Assembly: GCF_002005105.1 (NCBI RefSeq) | Contig: NZ_MSCV01000011.1 | Span: 1 to 64,000 of the forward strand | Direction: 5' to 3' | Source: Methylocaldum sp. 14B | Lineage (GTDB): Bacteria > Pseudomonadota > Gammaproteobacteria > Methylococcales > Methylococcaceae | Length of the DNA: 64,000 bases | Shown: positions 1 through 8,673 of the stretch, piece by piece | Layout: each line of letters opens with the position of its first letter | How positions within the stretch are numbered: the first letter of the stretch is position 1 | Program-made: the position numbers and the translations under genes | Notes under the pieces: generated by a model | The model's database searches: none | The model's input: the letters and a program-made list of their open reading frames with translations, nothing else | What the model was told of the DNA's origin: nothing

Positions 1-10
1 AAGGGCTTTG

Positions 11-128
11 TCGGAAGGGCAGCTCTGGCGCTCCCAGAGATGCCGTTTGCGATTGGAAGGGACCGACTAAAGGTCCGTTTGCGATTGGAAGGGTCGCGAC
101 TAAAGCGACCGTTTGCGATTGGGAAGGG
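11..128. repeat. Hairpin-linker repeat array A
   Basis: Three copies of a linker GTTTGCGATTGGAAGGG (45-61, 77-93, and a variant with one extra G at 111-128) alternate with inverted repeats. The first hairpin (18-28 with 34-44) has loop CGCTC and one G-A mismatch. The second (60-64 with 72-76) and third (92-97 with 105-110) share loop GACTAAA but have different, still complementary stems. The same design recurs at 35922-36004. The array lies beyond the 3' end of fdsD and may begin before the window. Seen directly; function unknown. Conceptual peptides read through it are repeat artefacts. Confidence 0.85.
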
Positions 129-266
129 ATTGCCGACCTACGTTCTTCCCGCCCCACACGAATCCGTACACCGGGATGAAAAACGCTCTAAGCGTGTAAA
201 CCGGCTTGGACGGCGGCCCGAAATGCCAGAAAAGCATTTACAGGCCTGATTAACAATCGGCTAGCT

Positions 267-512
267 TCAGCCGTCGCCGGATTCCTTCAGCGATACGGTT
301 TCATCCGCCAGTTCGGCGACAGCTGCTCGCGGCAATTCACTCAGACCGATCCCGCCTTCCCGATGGTGAGCGATGATGGCCTTACGCATTCTAGGGTCCC
401 AGAATCTCCGGATGTGATCGGCGATGCCATGTATCGCAACGGATCGGTCCGGCTCGGCATTAAAAAAATTGCCGATGTCATTGGCCATTTTTACCAGATT
501 TTCGATATTCAT
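267..512 (-). CDS. fdsD: NAD-dependent formate dehydrogenase delta subunit
   Basis: 81-residue protein beginning MNIENLVKMANDIGNFF, the typical opening of FdsD, the small delta subunit found with soluble molybdenum/tungsten formate dehydrogenases of the Fds type. FdsD is a maturation or stability partner without cofactor motifs; none are visible here. It is the last gene of the fds cluster, after fdhD, in the same orientation, and the 44-nt gap suggests cotranscription. An AAGAAG Shine-Dalgarno-like stretch precedes the ATG. The length and the conserved FWDPRMR segment fit the family. The assignment is secure from sequence and context together. Confidence 0.9.
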   Translation of the reverse strand: MNIENLVKMANDIGNFFNAEPDRSVAIHGIADHIRRFWDPRMRKAIIAHHREGGIGLSELPRAAVAELADETVSLKESGDG

Positions 513-556
513 GATCTTCTTGTTTGAGAGGTTGAAGGCTTGGCGGCGTTAAGCGC

Positions 557-1387
557 TCAGGCCTTGCTGTGCAGCAGGCGTTGCGGATTTGCGTAAACCA
601 CATGCTTGTCGCCACGGGCAAATCCGACCAGCGTGACCCCCGCATCTTCGGCCAAGCGCACCGCGAGTCCGGTAGGCGCTGAGATCGCGGCCAGAAAACC
701 GATGCCGACGGACGCGCATTTCTGCACCATCTCATAACTGGCCCGGCTGGTTACCACCACGAAGCCACTGCCGAAATCGACACCTTGCCGCGCCAGCGCG
801 CCGATAAGCTTGTCCAGCGCATTATGTCGGCCGATATCCTCGCGAACCCACTGTATGCCTTGTCCCGGCACGGCCCAAGCCGCCGCGTGTACCGCCCCGG
901 TGATACGGTTTAACCTTTGATGCTCCGAGAGTTCGGCGAGCACCCGAATCAATTCCGGCGCCGACACTTGCACACCCTGCCCTACCGGACCCGGCCGGCG
1001 CATGGCCTGTTGGAGCGTGCGCGCACCGCAAAGCCCGCAGCCGGTCCGTCCGGCGAGATTGCGCCCTTTCTCCGCGGCACCCGCGCAACGCGCCTCCGGA
1101 ATGCGTAGGCGCACCTCGATTCCCTCGGAACGCTGGTAAACCTTTATCGACTCCACCTCGCCCGGCGACGCGACGATAGCCTCAGTAAGGCTGAACCCCA
1201 GAGCGAAATCCTCCAGATCCAAAGGCGTCGCCAGCATGACGGCATGCGATTCGCCGTTATACATCAAGGCAATCGGAGCTTCCTCGGCGATACAGTCGTC
1301 CTGATTGGCATGTTTATCGCCATGCCAGCGCTCAACCGGACTGACTCGATAACTGGGCCACCCCAATTCGGAGGCGAGAACGGCCAT
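557..1387 (-). CDS. fdhD: Formate dehydrogenase accessory sulfurtransferase FdhD
   Basis: 276 residues. FdhD transfers sulfur from a cysteine desulfurase to the bis-MGD cofactor so that formate dehydrogenase becomes active. The catalytic CGLCG motif (in TGCGLCGART) is present with both cysteines. Other family segments visible are ALGFSLTEAIV, GAVHAAAW, EDIGRHNALDKLIG and TSRASYEMVQK. It starts 10 nt after the fdsA stop, so it is almost certainly translated from the same transcript and serves the neighbouring enzyme. Length is normal for the family. Confidence 0.96.
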   Translation of the reverse strand: MAVLASELGWPSYRVSPVERWHGDKHANQDDCIAEEAPIALMYNGESHAVMLATPLDLEDFALGFSLTEAIVASPGEVESIKVYQRSEGIEVRLRIPEARCAGAAEKGRNLAGRTGCGLCGARTLQQAMRRPGPVGQGVQVSAPELIRVLAELSEHQRLNRITGAVHAAAWAVPGQGIQWVREDIGRHNALDKLIGALARQGVDFGSGFVVVTSRASYEMVQKCASVGIGFLAAISAPTGLAVRLAEDAGVTLVGFARGDKHVVYANPQRLLHSKA

Positions 1388-1396
1388 CTCGCAGTC

Positions 1397-4243
1397 TCAA
1401 CCGGTGGCCGATGTACGTTGCTCGAGCAACGCCAACTGTTCCTCCGAGAACTCCTGGTACCGGCGCTGCCATTCCGAGGGGCCGGAAACTTTGGTGACTT
1501 GCACCGCCGTCACCTTGTACTCAGGGCAATTGGTCGCCCAGTCGGAATTGTCTGTAGTAATGACATTGGCGCCCGATTCCGGAAAGTGGAAAGTGGTATA
1601 CACTACGCCCGGCTGCACCCGTTCGGTGAGGGTGGCTCTCAGTACGGTTTCGCCCGAACGGCTCTTGATGCCTACCCAGTCGCCGTCCTTGATACCGCGT
1701 TGTTCCGCATCGTGCGGATGGATTTCCAGACGATCCTCCGAATGCCAGACCGAATTCATGGTGCGGCGGGTCTGCGCACCCACGTTATATTGGGACAGGA
1801 TGCGGCCGGTAGTAAGGATCAGCGGATAACGGCTGCTGGTCCGTTCCTGGGTCGGCACGTATTCCGTCAGCATGAAGCGTCCTTTGCCGCGCACGAACTG
1901 GTCAATGTGCATGGTCGGCGTACCGATCGGTGCTTTCTCGTTGCACGGCCATTGCACGCTGCCCAGTTCGTCGAGCTTGGCGAAGCTGACGCCCGTGAAA
2001 GTCGGCACCAGCCGCGCGATCTCGTCCATAATCTCGGACGGGTGCGAATAGTTCATGGGGTAACCCAAGGCATTCGACAGCAACTGGGTTACTTCCCAGT
2101 CCTCGTAGCCGGCCAAAGGCGGCATGACTTTCCTGACTGGGGAAATACGCCGTTCGGCATTGGTGAAAGTGCCGTTCTTTTCCAGGAACGACGCGCCCGG
2201 CAGAAACACGTGGGCGAACTTCGCAGTTTCGTTCAAGAATAAGTCCTGCACCACCACGCATTCCATGGCCCGGAGGGCGGCATGGACATGCTGGGTATCC
2301 GGATCGGACTGCGCGATATCTTCACCCTCGCAATACAGCCCCTTGAAGCTTCCGTCCAGCGCGGCGCCGAACATATTGGGGATGCGCAAGCCCGGCTCGG
2401 ATTCCAGGGTTACGCCCCACGCCGATTCGAACTGGGCGCGGGTTTCGAAATCGGAAACGTGGCGATAGCCGGGGAATTCGTGCGGGAACGAACCCATGTC
2501 GCAGGAACCCTGCACGTTGTTCTGGCCGCGCAAGGGGTTCACGCCCACGCCTTCCCGTCCGATATTGCCGGTCGCCATGGCCAAATTGGCGATGCCGATC
2601 ACTGTGGTGGAACCCTGGCTGTGTTCGGTAACGCCGAGGCCGTAGTAAATCGCGGCATTGCCGCCGGTGGCGTAGAGCCTCGCCGCGGCGCGCACCGTCG
2701 CTGGCGGAACGCCGGTCACCGATTCGCTCGCTTCAGGCGAGTTGCGCTCTTCGCTGACGAAGGACTTCCACTTCTCGTAAGAGGCCGTTTCGCAGCGCTC
2801 CAGTGCGAAAGCGTCGTTTGAAAGGCCTTCAGTAACAATCACGTGGGCCAAGGCGTTGATCAGCGCCACATTGGTACCGGGGCGCAGTTTCAGATGGTAA
2901 TCGGCCTTCACATGCGCGGATCTCACCAGATCGATGTCGCGCGGGTCCGCCACGATCAGCTTGGCGCCTTCGCGGATACGGCGCTTCATCATCGAGCCGA
3001 ACACCGGATGGCCATCGGTGGGATTGGCGCCTATCACCATGATGACGTCGGCCTTCATGACCGAATCGAAAGTCTGGGTCCCGGCCGACTCGCCCAAGGT
3101 CTGCTTGAGGCCATAGCCGGTGGGCGAGTGGCAGACCCGGGCGCAGGTGTCGACGTTATTGTTGCCGAAAGCCGCGCGCACCAGCTTCTGCACCAGGTAG
3201 GTCTCCTCATTGGTGCAACGGCTGGAAGTCAAGGCGCCCACGGAATAGCGACCGTACTGGGCCTGAATACGCTTGAACTCGGATGCGGCATAGTTTATCG
3301 CTTCTTCCCAGGATACGACCTGCCATGGATCGTTGATGCTTTTCCGAATCATGGGCGTCGTAATGCGATCCTTGTGGGTCGCATAGCCGAAGGCGAAACG
3401 TCCCTTGACGCAGGAATGGCCGTGATTGGCGTGACCATCCTGGTTGGGCACCATGCGCACCACCTCGGCTCCCTTCATTTCCGCCTTGAACGAGCAACCC
3501 ACGCCGCAATAGGCGCAGGTGGTGACAATGCTGTGTTCCGGCTGGCCCTTCTCGATTACGGACTTTTCCATCAGCGTCGCAGTCGGACACGCCTGTACAC
3601 AGGCCCCGCAAGAAACGCATTCGGACTCCATGAAGGCCTGGTTCTGCCCGGGCGAAACCTTGGAGTCGAAGCCCCGGCCGTCCAGGGTCAAGGCGAAGGT
3701 ACCCTGCACTTCTTCGCAGGCACGCACGCAACGGGAGCAGACGATGCACTTGGCCGGATCGAAGGCAAAATAGGGGTTGCTGGTGTCCTTTTCGGCCTTC
3801 AGATGGTTCTCGCCCTCGTAGCCATAACGCACTTCCCTGAGGCCCACCGCGCCGGCCATATCCTGCAATTCGCAATTGCCATTGGCGGAGCAGGTGAGGC
3901 AATCCAGCGGATGGTCCGAAATGTACAGCTCCATCACCCCGCGGCGGACTTTGGCCAATCGCTCGTTCTGGGTGCAGACCTTCATGCCTTCCGCCACCGG
4001 CGTGGTGCAGGACGCGGGCAGCCCTCGTCCGCCCTCGATTTGCACCAGGCATAAGCGGCAGGAACCGAAAGGTTCCAGGCTATCCGTGGCGCACAGTTTC
4101 GGGATCTGGATGCCGATGCTGGCCGCCGCTCTGAGAACCGATGTGCCCTCGGGCACGGTCACGCTGAAGCCGTCAATTTCCAAGGTGACCAGCTTGTCGG
4201 ATTGGCTTGGGGGGGTGCCGAAGTCGTTATCACGTAGTGCCAT
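1397..4243 (-). CDS. fdsA: NAD-dependent formate dehydrogenase alpha (catalytic) subunit
   Basis: 948 residues from the ATG at 4243, which has AGGAG seven bases upstream; an in-frame start 42 nt earlier lacks such a site. The N-terminus is a NuoG-like part: a 2Fe-2S region (GSCRLCLVQI), CLTCSANGNCELQ, then two ferredoxin-type clusters (CIVCSRCVRACEE, CVSCGACVQACPTATL). The molybdopterin part begins with the 4Fe-4S motif CAYCGVGCSF and carries the active-site cysteine in ARVCHSPTGYG, so this is a Cys rather than a selenocysteine enzyme. It oxidises formate to CO2 and passes electrons to FdsB. In methylotrophs this is the last step of C1 oxidation and a main NADH source. Confidence 0.97.
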   Translation of the reverse strand: MALRDNDFGTPPSQSDKLVTLEIDGFSVTVPEGTSVLRAAASIGIQIPKLCATDSLEPFGSCRLCLVQIEGGRGLPASCTTPVAEGMKVCTQNERLAKVRRGVMELYISDHPLDCLTCSANGNCELQDMAGAVGLREVRYGYEGENHLKAEKDTSNPYFAFDPAKCIVCSRCVRACEEVQGTFALTLDGRGFDSKVSPGQNQAFMESECVSCGACVQACPTATLMEKSVIEKGQPEHSIVTTCAYCGVGCSFKAEMKGAEVVRMVPNQDGHANHGHSCVKGRFAFGYATHKDRITTPMIRKSINDPWQVVSWEEAINYAASEFKRIQAQYGRYSVGALTSSRCTNEETYLVQKLVRAAFGNNNVDTCARVCHSPTGYGLKQTLGESAGTQTFDSVMKADVIMVIGANPTDGHPVFGSMMKRRIREGAKLIVADPRDIDLVRSAHVKADYHLKLRPGTNVALINALAHVIVTEGLSNDAFALERCETASYEKWKSFVSEERNSPEASESVTGVPPATVRAAARLYATGGNAAIYYGLGVTEHSQGSTTVIGIANLAMATGNIGREGVGVNPLRGQNNVQGSCDMGSFPHEFPGYRHVSDFETRAQFESAWGVTLESEPGLRIPNMFGAALDGSFKGLYCEGEDIAQSDPDTQHVHAALRAMECVVVQDLFLNETAKFAHVFLPGASFLEKNGTFTNAERRISPVRKVMPPLAGYEDWEVTQLLSNALGYPMNYSHPSEIMDEIARLVPTFTGVSFAKLDELGSVQWPCNEKAPIGTPTMHIDQFVRGKGRFMLTEYVPTQERTSSRYPLILTTGRILSQYNVGAQTRRTMNSVWHSEDRLEIHPHDAEQRGIKDGDWVGIKSRSGETVLRATLTERVQPGVVYTTFHFPESGANVITTDNSDWATNCPEYKVTAVQVTKVSGPSEWQRRYQEFSEEQLALLEQRTSATG

Positions 4244-4315
4244 GGGATGACTCCTGAGTCGTAAGATGCGCAATGCGCACCGCAAAGCATTCGGGGCGGG
4301 CGACGCACCCTATTT

Positions 4316-5866
4316 CTAAGCAGCTTTGTCTGCCGTGGAAATGCCGAAATCCTCGGGAAAATGGTTGAGAGCGCTCAACACCGGGTACGGCGTCATGCCG
4401 CCCAACGCACAAAGCGATCCATTGAGGAGGGTATCGGAAAGATCCCGGAGGAGCGCTAGGTTTTTCTCCCGGTCTACGCCTTCAATGATCTTGTCGATTA
4501 CTTCTATGCCGCGAGTCGACCCGATTCGGCAGGGCGTACACTTGCCGCAGGACTCGATCGCGCAGAATTCCATGCCGTAGCGGGCCATCTTGGCCATGTC
4601 GACGGTGTCGTCGAAGGCCACCACGCCGCCGTGGCCGAGCACCGCCCAAATGGCGGAAAACGCTTCGTAGTCCAGCGGCGTATCGAACTGGGATTCCGGC
4701 AGGTACGCGCCCAAAGGCCCGCCGACCTGTACCGCGCGAATCGGCCTTCCGGTGGCGGAACCGCCGCCATAGTCGTAAAGGATTTCCCGTAAGGTGATAC
4801 CGAAAGCCTTCTCGATCAACCCCGGATGCTTGATGTTGCCCGCCAATTGAATCGGCAGCGTGCCGCGCGAGCGGCCCATGCCGAAATCACGGTAGTATTC
4901 GCCGCCCTTGTCGAGAATGATCGGCACCGAAGCCAGCGAAATGACGTTGTTGATGACGGTCGGCCGTCCGAACAGCCCTTCGATGGCCGGCAGCGGCGGC
5001 TTGAAGCGGACCAGTCCCCGCTTGCCTTCGAGGCTCTCGAGAAGCGAGGTTTCCTCGCCGCACACATATGCTCCGGCGCCCAAACGAACTTCCAGATCGA
5101 AGCTCTTGCCGCTGCCCAGAATGTCTTTTCCGAGGTAACCGGACCGATACGCAGTGTCGATGGCCTCGTTCAGCGCACGATGGGCATGGGGATATTCGAC
5201 GCGCAGATAAATGTAACCCTGGGTTGCACCCACCGCGAGCCCGGCGATGGTCATGCCCTCGATCAGAACTAACGGGTCCCCTTCCATGATCATGCGGTCG
5301 GAGAAAGTGCCCGAGTCGCCCTCGTCGGCGTTGCAGACGATGTATTTTATGTCCGATGCCGTATTCAACACCGTGCGCCATTTGATGCCGGTCGGAAAAG
5401 CCGCACCGCCGCGTCCGCGTAGCCCCGAGGTGGTGACCTCGTCAACGATGGCAGAGGGCTCCATGTCCAAAGCGCGGCGTAGGCCGCGAAAGCCCTGATG
5501 ACCCAGATAGTCGTCCAGGCTGACCGGATCGGTGATCCCGACGCGGGCAAAGGTCAGCCTTTCCTGATTCTTGAAATAAGGAATGGCATCGGTCGGCCCA
5601 AGGCAAAGGGAATGCGAACCGCCCTGAAGAAAACCCGCCTCGAATAAGGAAGGCACGTCGCCGATACGCACGGGCCCATAGGCTATCCGGCCTTCCTCGG
5701 TAGCCACTTCTACCAGGGGCTCCAGCCAATACATGCCACGGGAGCCGTTACGAACCAAATCGATAGCGATATTTCGTTTGGCCGCTTCGGCCCGAATGGC
5801 GGCGGCGACCTGCTCGGCGCCGAGGGAAAGCGCGCTGGAGTCTCGAGAAACGTAAACGGTCGTCAT
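4316..5866 (-). CDS. fdsB: NAD-dependent formate dehydrogenase beta subunit (FMN/NAD-binding)
   Basis: 516 residues, homologous to NuoF with an N-terminal thioredoxin-like extension. The nucleotide and FMN regions are visible as [32 protein letters not shown] and [19 protein letters not shown]. The C-terminal 4Fe-4S cluster uses [16 protein letters not shown] plus the later cysteine in GSLCALGG. It takes electrons from FdsA and reduces NAD+. Its ATG overlaps the fdsG stop (ATGA), showing translational coupling. A 72-nt gap separates it from fdsA. Length and motif order match Fds-type beta subunits. Confidence 0.96.
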   Translation of the reverse strand: MTTVYVSRDSSALSLGAEQVAAAIRAEAAKRNIAIDLVRNGSRGMYWLEPLVEVATEEGRIAYGPVRIGDVPSLFEAGFLQGGSHSLCLGPTDAIPYFKNQERLTFARVGITDPVSLDDYLGHQGFRGLRRALDMEPSAIVDEVTTSGLRGRGGAAFPTGIKWRTVLNTASDIKYIVCNADEGDSGTFSDRMIMEGDPLVLIEGMTIAGLAVGATQGYIYLRVEYPHAHRALNEAIDTAYRSGYLGKDILGSGKSFDLEVRLGAGAYVCGEETSLLESLEGKRGLVRFKPPLPAIEGLFGRPTVINNVISLASVPIILDKGGEYYRDFGMGRSRGTLPIQLAGNIKHPGLIEKAFGITLREILYDYGGGSATGRPIRAVQVGGPLGAYLPESQFDTPLDYEAFSAIWAVLGHGGVVAFDDTVDMAKMARYGMEFCAIESCGKCTPCRIGSTRGIEVIDKIIEGVDREKNLALLRDLSDTLLNGSLCALGGMTPYPVLSALNHFPEDFGISTADKAA

Positions 5867-6342
5867 TGCGCATCAACCTGCATATTTTCAATAATCTCGT
5901 CGAACGTCTCGGACGTCACGCGTCCGTATACGTCTTTATCGATCATGATCGATGGCGAACACGCGCAGTTGCCGAGACAATATACGGGCTCCAGGCTGAA
6001 AGCCCCGTCGCCGGTCGTTTCGTGGTAATCGATATTCAGCCGCTGCTTGGCATGAGTTTCCAGTGCCTCGGAACCCATCGCTTGGCAGGATTCGGCCCGG
6101 CACAGATAGATGGTGCGCTTGCCCGGCGGCGTGCTACGGAAATAGTGGTAAAAGCTGATGACGCCGTGCACTTCGGCGCGCGAAAGGTTCAGTTCCCCTG
6201 CGATCAGCGGGATGCTGTCCGGTGGCACATACCCTAATGCGTCTTGAATGCCGTGCAGAATCGGCAACAATGCACCAGGTTTATCCTTATCACAGCGGAT
6301 AATTTCCTGCACGTGTTCCCGATCCCATTCGTGTTCTGTCAT
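5863..6342 (-). CDS. fdsG: NAD-dependent formate dehydrogenase gamma subunit (NuoE-like)
   Basis: 159 residues from the ATG at 6342; an in-frame TTG lies 15 nt upstream, but the GAGGGG stretch just before the ATG favours the latter. It is a NuoE-like thioredoxin-fold subunit binding a 2Fe-2S cluster through [11 protein letters not shown] and [10 protein letters not shown] (four cysteines). Segments [18 protein letters not shown] and [12 protein letters not shown] are typical. First gene of the fds operon, overlapping fdsB by 4 nt. The operon promoter should lie in the AT-rich stretch above 6342. Confidence 0.95.
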   Translation of the reverse strand: MTEHEWDREHVQEIIRCDKDKPGALLPILHGIQDALGYVPPDSIPLIAGELNLSRAEVHGVISFYHYFRSTPPGKRTIYLCRAESCQAMGSEALETHAKQRLNIDYHETTGDGAFSLEPVYCLGNCACSPSIMIDKDVYGRVTSETFDEIIENMQVDAQ

Positions 6343-6832
6343 TTGCCCCTCGCTCAACTACCTCTAAGAATGGGTGGAAATCGCACAAACTTCGATAATC
6401 GCCATTCCCTCTCACTACTTAGAAAGTAAAGTAATTTATGCATCTATATGCACATTTTAAAGGCTCGTTGTCGCTTTGCAATATCTTTCTTGACTAAATT
6501 GCTAAGCTTTTCAGCAAAGCAACAACCTCGTTGGCGGTCATGAAACGCGATCAGGACAGAGGAAGGCGTTTGGATTAAGGTCGCGGGTACTCACCCGAGC
6601 GCTGTTCGTATCGGAACGCGCAGTGCAGCCCGAGTAATATGGCTACATGGAGAAGGCGCGGTATCGGTGAGACCGATTCGACCGATGCAGTCGAGTTGCG
6701 GCTTAGTATTGAATTACGATTACTACCCCTGGTGACACGGACATCGAAATTAAGCCGATTATGACCTTGGTCTTTTACCGACCGGTTCGGCACAAAGCGA
6801 GGTTCCGCGAGTGTGGAGGATCTGATTGAAAC
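6343..6832. other. Intergenic region upstream of the fds operon
   Basis: About 490 bases without a convincing gene. The part nearest fdsG (6400-6500) is clearly AT-richer than the surroundings and contains the palindrome annotated separately, so it probably holds the fds promoter and operator. A 72-codon minus-strand open frame (6575-6793) has no recognisable features and is not called. Confidence 0.6.
6439..6452. promoter_or_regulatory. Palindrome, possible operator of the fds operon
   Basis: TGCAT-CTAT-ATGCA is a perfect inverted repeat about 90 nt upstream of the fdsG ATG, in an AT-rich patch. Fds operons are often controlled by a LysR-type regulator (FdsR) that binds short inverted repeats. 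No regulator gene is adjacent, so the link is only a suggestion. Confidence 0.3.
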
Positions 6833-6866
6833 AAGACGGCCGGGGTCCAGGTGCCCCGGCCGTCTT
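6833..6866 (-). terminator. Strong hairpin, likely terminator of the EF-hand gene
   Basis: A 13-bp perfect stem (6833-6845 with 6854-6866, AAGACGGCCGGGG) closes an 8-nt loop, 13 nt beyond the EF-hand gene stop on the minus strand. It is followed by a weak T run (GTTTC), so termination is likely but not textbook. Confidence 0.65.
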
Positions 6867-6879
6867 ATCGCCCCGAAGC

Positions 6880-7155
6880 TCAGCGCTTCTTGCTTACTTT
6901 CTCGTTATACGCGGTGATTTCCTCGGCATCGAGCTTGTCATCCTTGTTCGTGTCAGCCATGTTGAATATCTCCTCCGGGACCCCATTGGCCAGGGCGTCT
7001 TTCTTGGTTAGCGATCTCTCAGTTGACTGTTCCTCGGGCTGGGGAGTGGTGGCGCCGGGCACCGCGGGGTCGCCCGCGTCGCGGAACGCGTAGGCCGTAC
7101 CGAAGGATAGCGAAACAACAGCGGCCAGAAGGCTCAACGTAGATTTTGTAGCCAT
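6880..7155 (-). CDS. Exported EF-hand calcium-binding protein
   Basis: 91 residues from the ATG at 7155, with AAGGAG eight bases upstream; an earlier in-frame start has no such site. Residues 1-23 form a signal peptide (hydrophobic ALLAAVVSL-like core, cleavage near AYA). A canonical EF-hand loop spans 68-79, DTNKDDKLDAEE, with ligands at loop positions 1, 3, 5, 9 and 12. Only one complete loop is visible, so it may dimerise or act as a weak sensor. It stands alone, and a strong hairpin follows it. The specific role is unknown; calcium binding in the periplasm is inferred from the motif. Confidence 0.8.
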   Translation of the reverse strand: MATKSTLSLLAAVVSLSFGTAYAFRDAGDPAVPGATTPQPEEQSTERSLTKKDALANGVPEEIFNMADTNKDDKLDAEEITAYNEKVSKKR

Positions 7156-8041
7156 GGATACACTCCTTTTGATGGTTAGAGGCAGTATGGTCGGAGCCAC
7201 AACGACACCTCCAAGCAAGACCAGGGCCAATGCAACAACTTTATGATTATTGGAAATAATATGGCGAACTTCGGATATTCTTCACGAAAACCGTCGTTCT
7301 GCGACTACAGTCACAGAGCGATTGTGGATGGACACAAGATTCAACTCGGGTGCCTGTGGGAACAATGAAAGCGGGCGCGTCGAAAGGCCTTCAAAAGGCC
7401 GGGGGATTGTAAAAAAGCCGCCGGAAACGAGGGGAGCCGCCTCATAAAGCCTCCTCTGTACCAGGTGTCGAACATCGCAGAACTACGTCCGACTCTTGGC
7501 CCAGTTGGAACTGGGAGTTATGCTCGAAAGTTGACGGGCCGGCAAAATTTGACCATTACTCGGAACTGGTCGAGCGCACAAAATCGGCCCTGCGCCCCCG
7601 CGCGAGGGGAATACCTGTTGCCAATTCTCCGCTGCCGTTGGGAACCGGGGTTCCTAAAAGTATGACTACGCAATCGGCATGGAACGACCGGTTTCCCCCA
7701 TTGCCGATGGATTTCCCTCGGCTGCGGCTTGAGCACCGGTTGGCGGTTCGCGCTGAAACCGCCCCCCCGACAGCGGACGTCGTGCAGTGGCGTCATTTCC
7801 ACAAACGAGGCGCCTCCATCCACCACCGGCCCCACAGCTAAAGTCTCTGGTGATCAGCGGCAGTTCTTTTCGATCAACGCCGCGGTAACTCGGGTCTCGC
7901 ACCCGTACCTTGCATTTATGGATTTCCTATCCATGTCGGCCATGCCCTCCCAATTAGATCTGGCATAGGTTTTGCTGGTTATCGCTTAGGCCAAGTCGAC
8001 AAGCCTAAATTCTCTACCCTCGATAACTTTGGGAGACACTT
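7156..8041. other. Gene-poor intergenic region
   Basis: Nearly 900 bases with only short overlapping open frames in several directions (the longest about 105 codons on the minus strand, 7518-7835), none with a ribosome site, signal sequence or family resemblance I recognise. A short inverted repeat (AAGGCCTT, then AGGCC) sits near 7384-7400. Degraded genes cannot be excluded. Confidence 0.55.
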
Positions 8042-8260
8042 ATGAAAGTACGGCAACTACTTAGGACAGCACACCCTATTTTCTTGGCTCTACCCTTGTT
8101 GCTGATGGGATGCGAGCGATCCGAGCAACAACCCAGCATGCCGCCAAAGGAGTTAACCGCTCCGACTCCGGCCCCAGATTCCGATCTGCCTAAACCGAAC
8201 CAAACGGAAGTGGTGCCCGTCACGCCGCCCCCATCGCCAGAAAGCAATACGACACCTTAA
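8042..8260 (+). CDS. Small proline-rich lipoprotein
   Basis: 72 residues. The N-terminus has positively charged residues, a hydrophobic stretch and the lipobox LLMGC with lipidated Cys24, so it is a signal-peptidase II substrate. The mature part (about 49 residues) is rich in Pro, Ser, Thr and acidic residues without a fold motif. GGGAGA lies eight bases before the ATG. A 7-bp inverted repeat (8261-8267 with 8271-8277) directly follows the stop but lacks a T tract. Small lipoproteins of this type often act as envelope spacers or entericidin-like proteins; no function is claimed. Confidence 0.7.
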   Translation: MKVRQLLRTAHPIFLALPLLLMGCERSEQQPSMPPKELTAPTPAPDSDLPKPNQTEVVPVTPPPSPESNTTP

Positions 8261-8277
8261 ACGAGAAGCTTTCTCGT

Positions 8278-8673
8278 CCGCTCACTGGAAACAATGCGAA
8301 CAAGCCCGGATGATTGCGAGCAGGAAACGGTCGACGACTGCTCGCAATCGTTCGGATACTTACAAGCGACCGTAGCGATTCAGCCTGCCGCCGGCGGGGG
8401 AATTCAAACGCTTCCGCCCCAGTGGCGCTATGCCACCGCTACCGCTCACTGAAGGCTTCTCATCCACAGGCGCACGTTATCCACAGATGTGCCTTTCGTG
8501 ACAGAACGTTGGAATTAGCACCGGACGCGCAAAAAGCGACGTGGCCATCAACGATTGCTGCATCTCAAACGTCCATCCCGGACCATTTTACCACTGCAAG
8601 ATGAGCTGTTCGGTAGACTGCATGCGAATAGTAGAACTGAGGCTGCTTTCAGTTGGCTGTCGGACACAAACAC
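8278..8673. other. Intergenic region with DnaA-box-like sites
   Basis: About 400 bases with no credible gene. The only structure seen is the pair of 9-mers annotated at 8460-8485. Two overlapping plus-strand open frames of 93-96 codons (8314-8604 and 8555-8836) have no start signals or familiar sequence, and the second runs into the antisense of the next gene. Confidence 0.5.
8460..8485 (+). promoter_or_regulatory. Two DnaA-box-like 9-mers
   Basis: TTATCCACA (8477-8485) is an exact match to the high-affinity E. coli DnaA box, and TCATCCACA (8460-8468) differs at one position; both point the same way, 17 nt apart. No replication gene is nearby, so this is not presented as an origin. It could titrate DnaA or be chance. 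Confidence 0.35.

Noticed and set aside
11-128. CRISPR array (repeat-spacer look at the window start)
   Set aside because: Intervals are only 15-27 nt, are themselves inverted repeats related to each other, and no cas genes are present.
40-249. 69-codon open frame
   Set aside because: It is a read-through of the repeat array; the peptide only mirrors the repeats.
2843-4054. 403-codon plus-strand open frame
   Set aside because: Antisense to fdsA, which has strong motifs; a shadow of codon bias.
6575-6793. 72-codon minus-strand open frame
   Set aside because: No ribosome site, no family, atypical composition.
8261-8277. Terminator after the small lipoprotein gene
   Set aside because: Hairpin is only 7 bp with a 3-nt loop and no T run; noted in the gene entry only.
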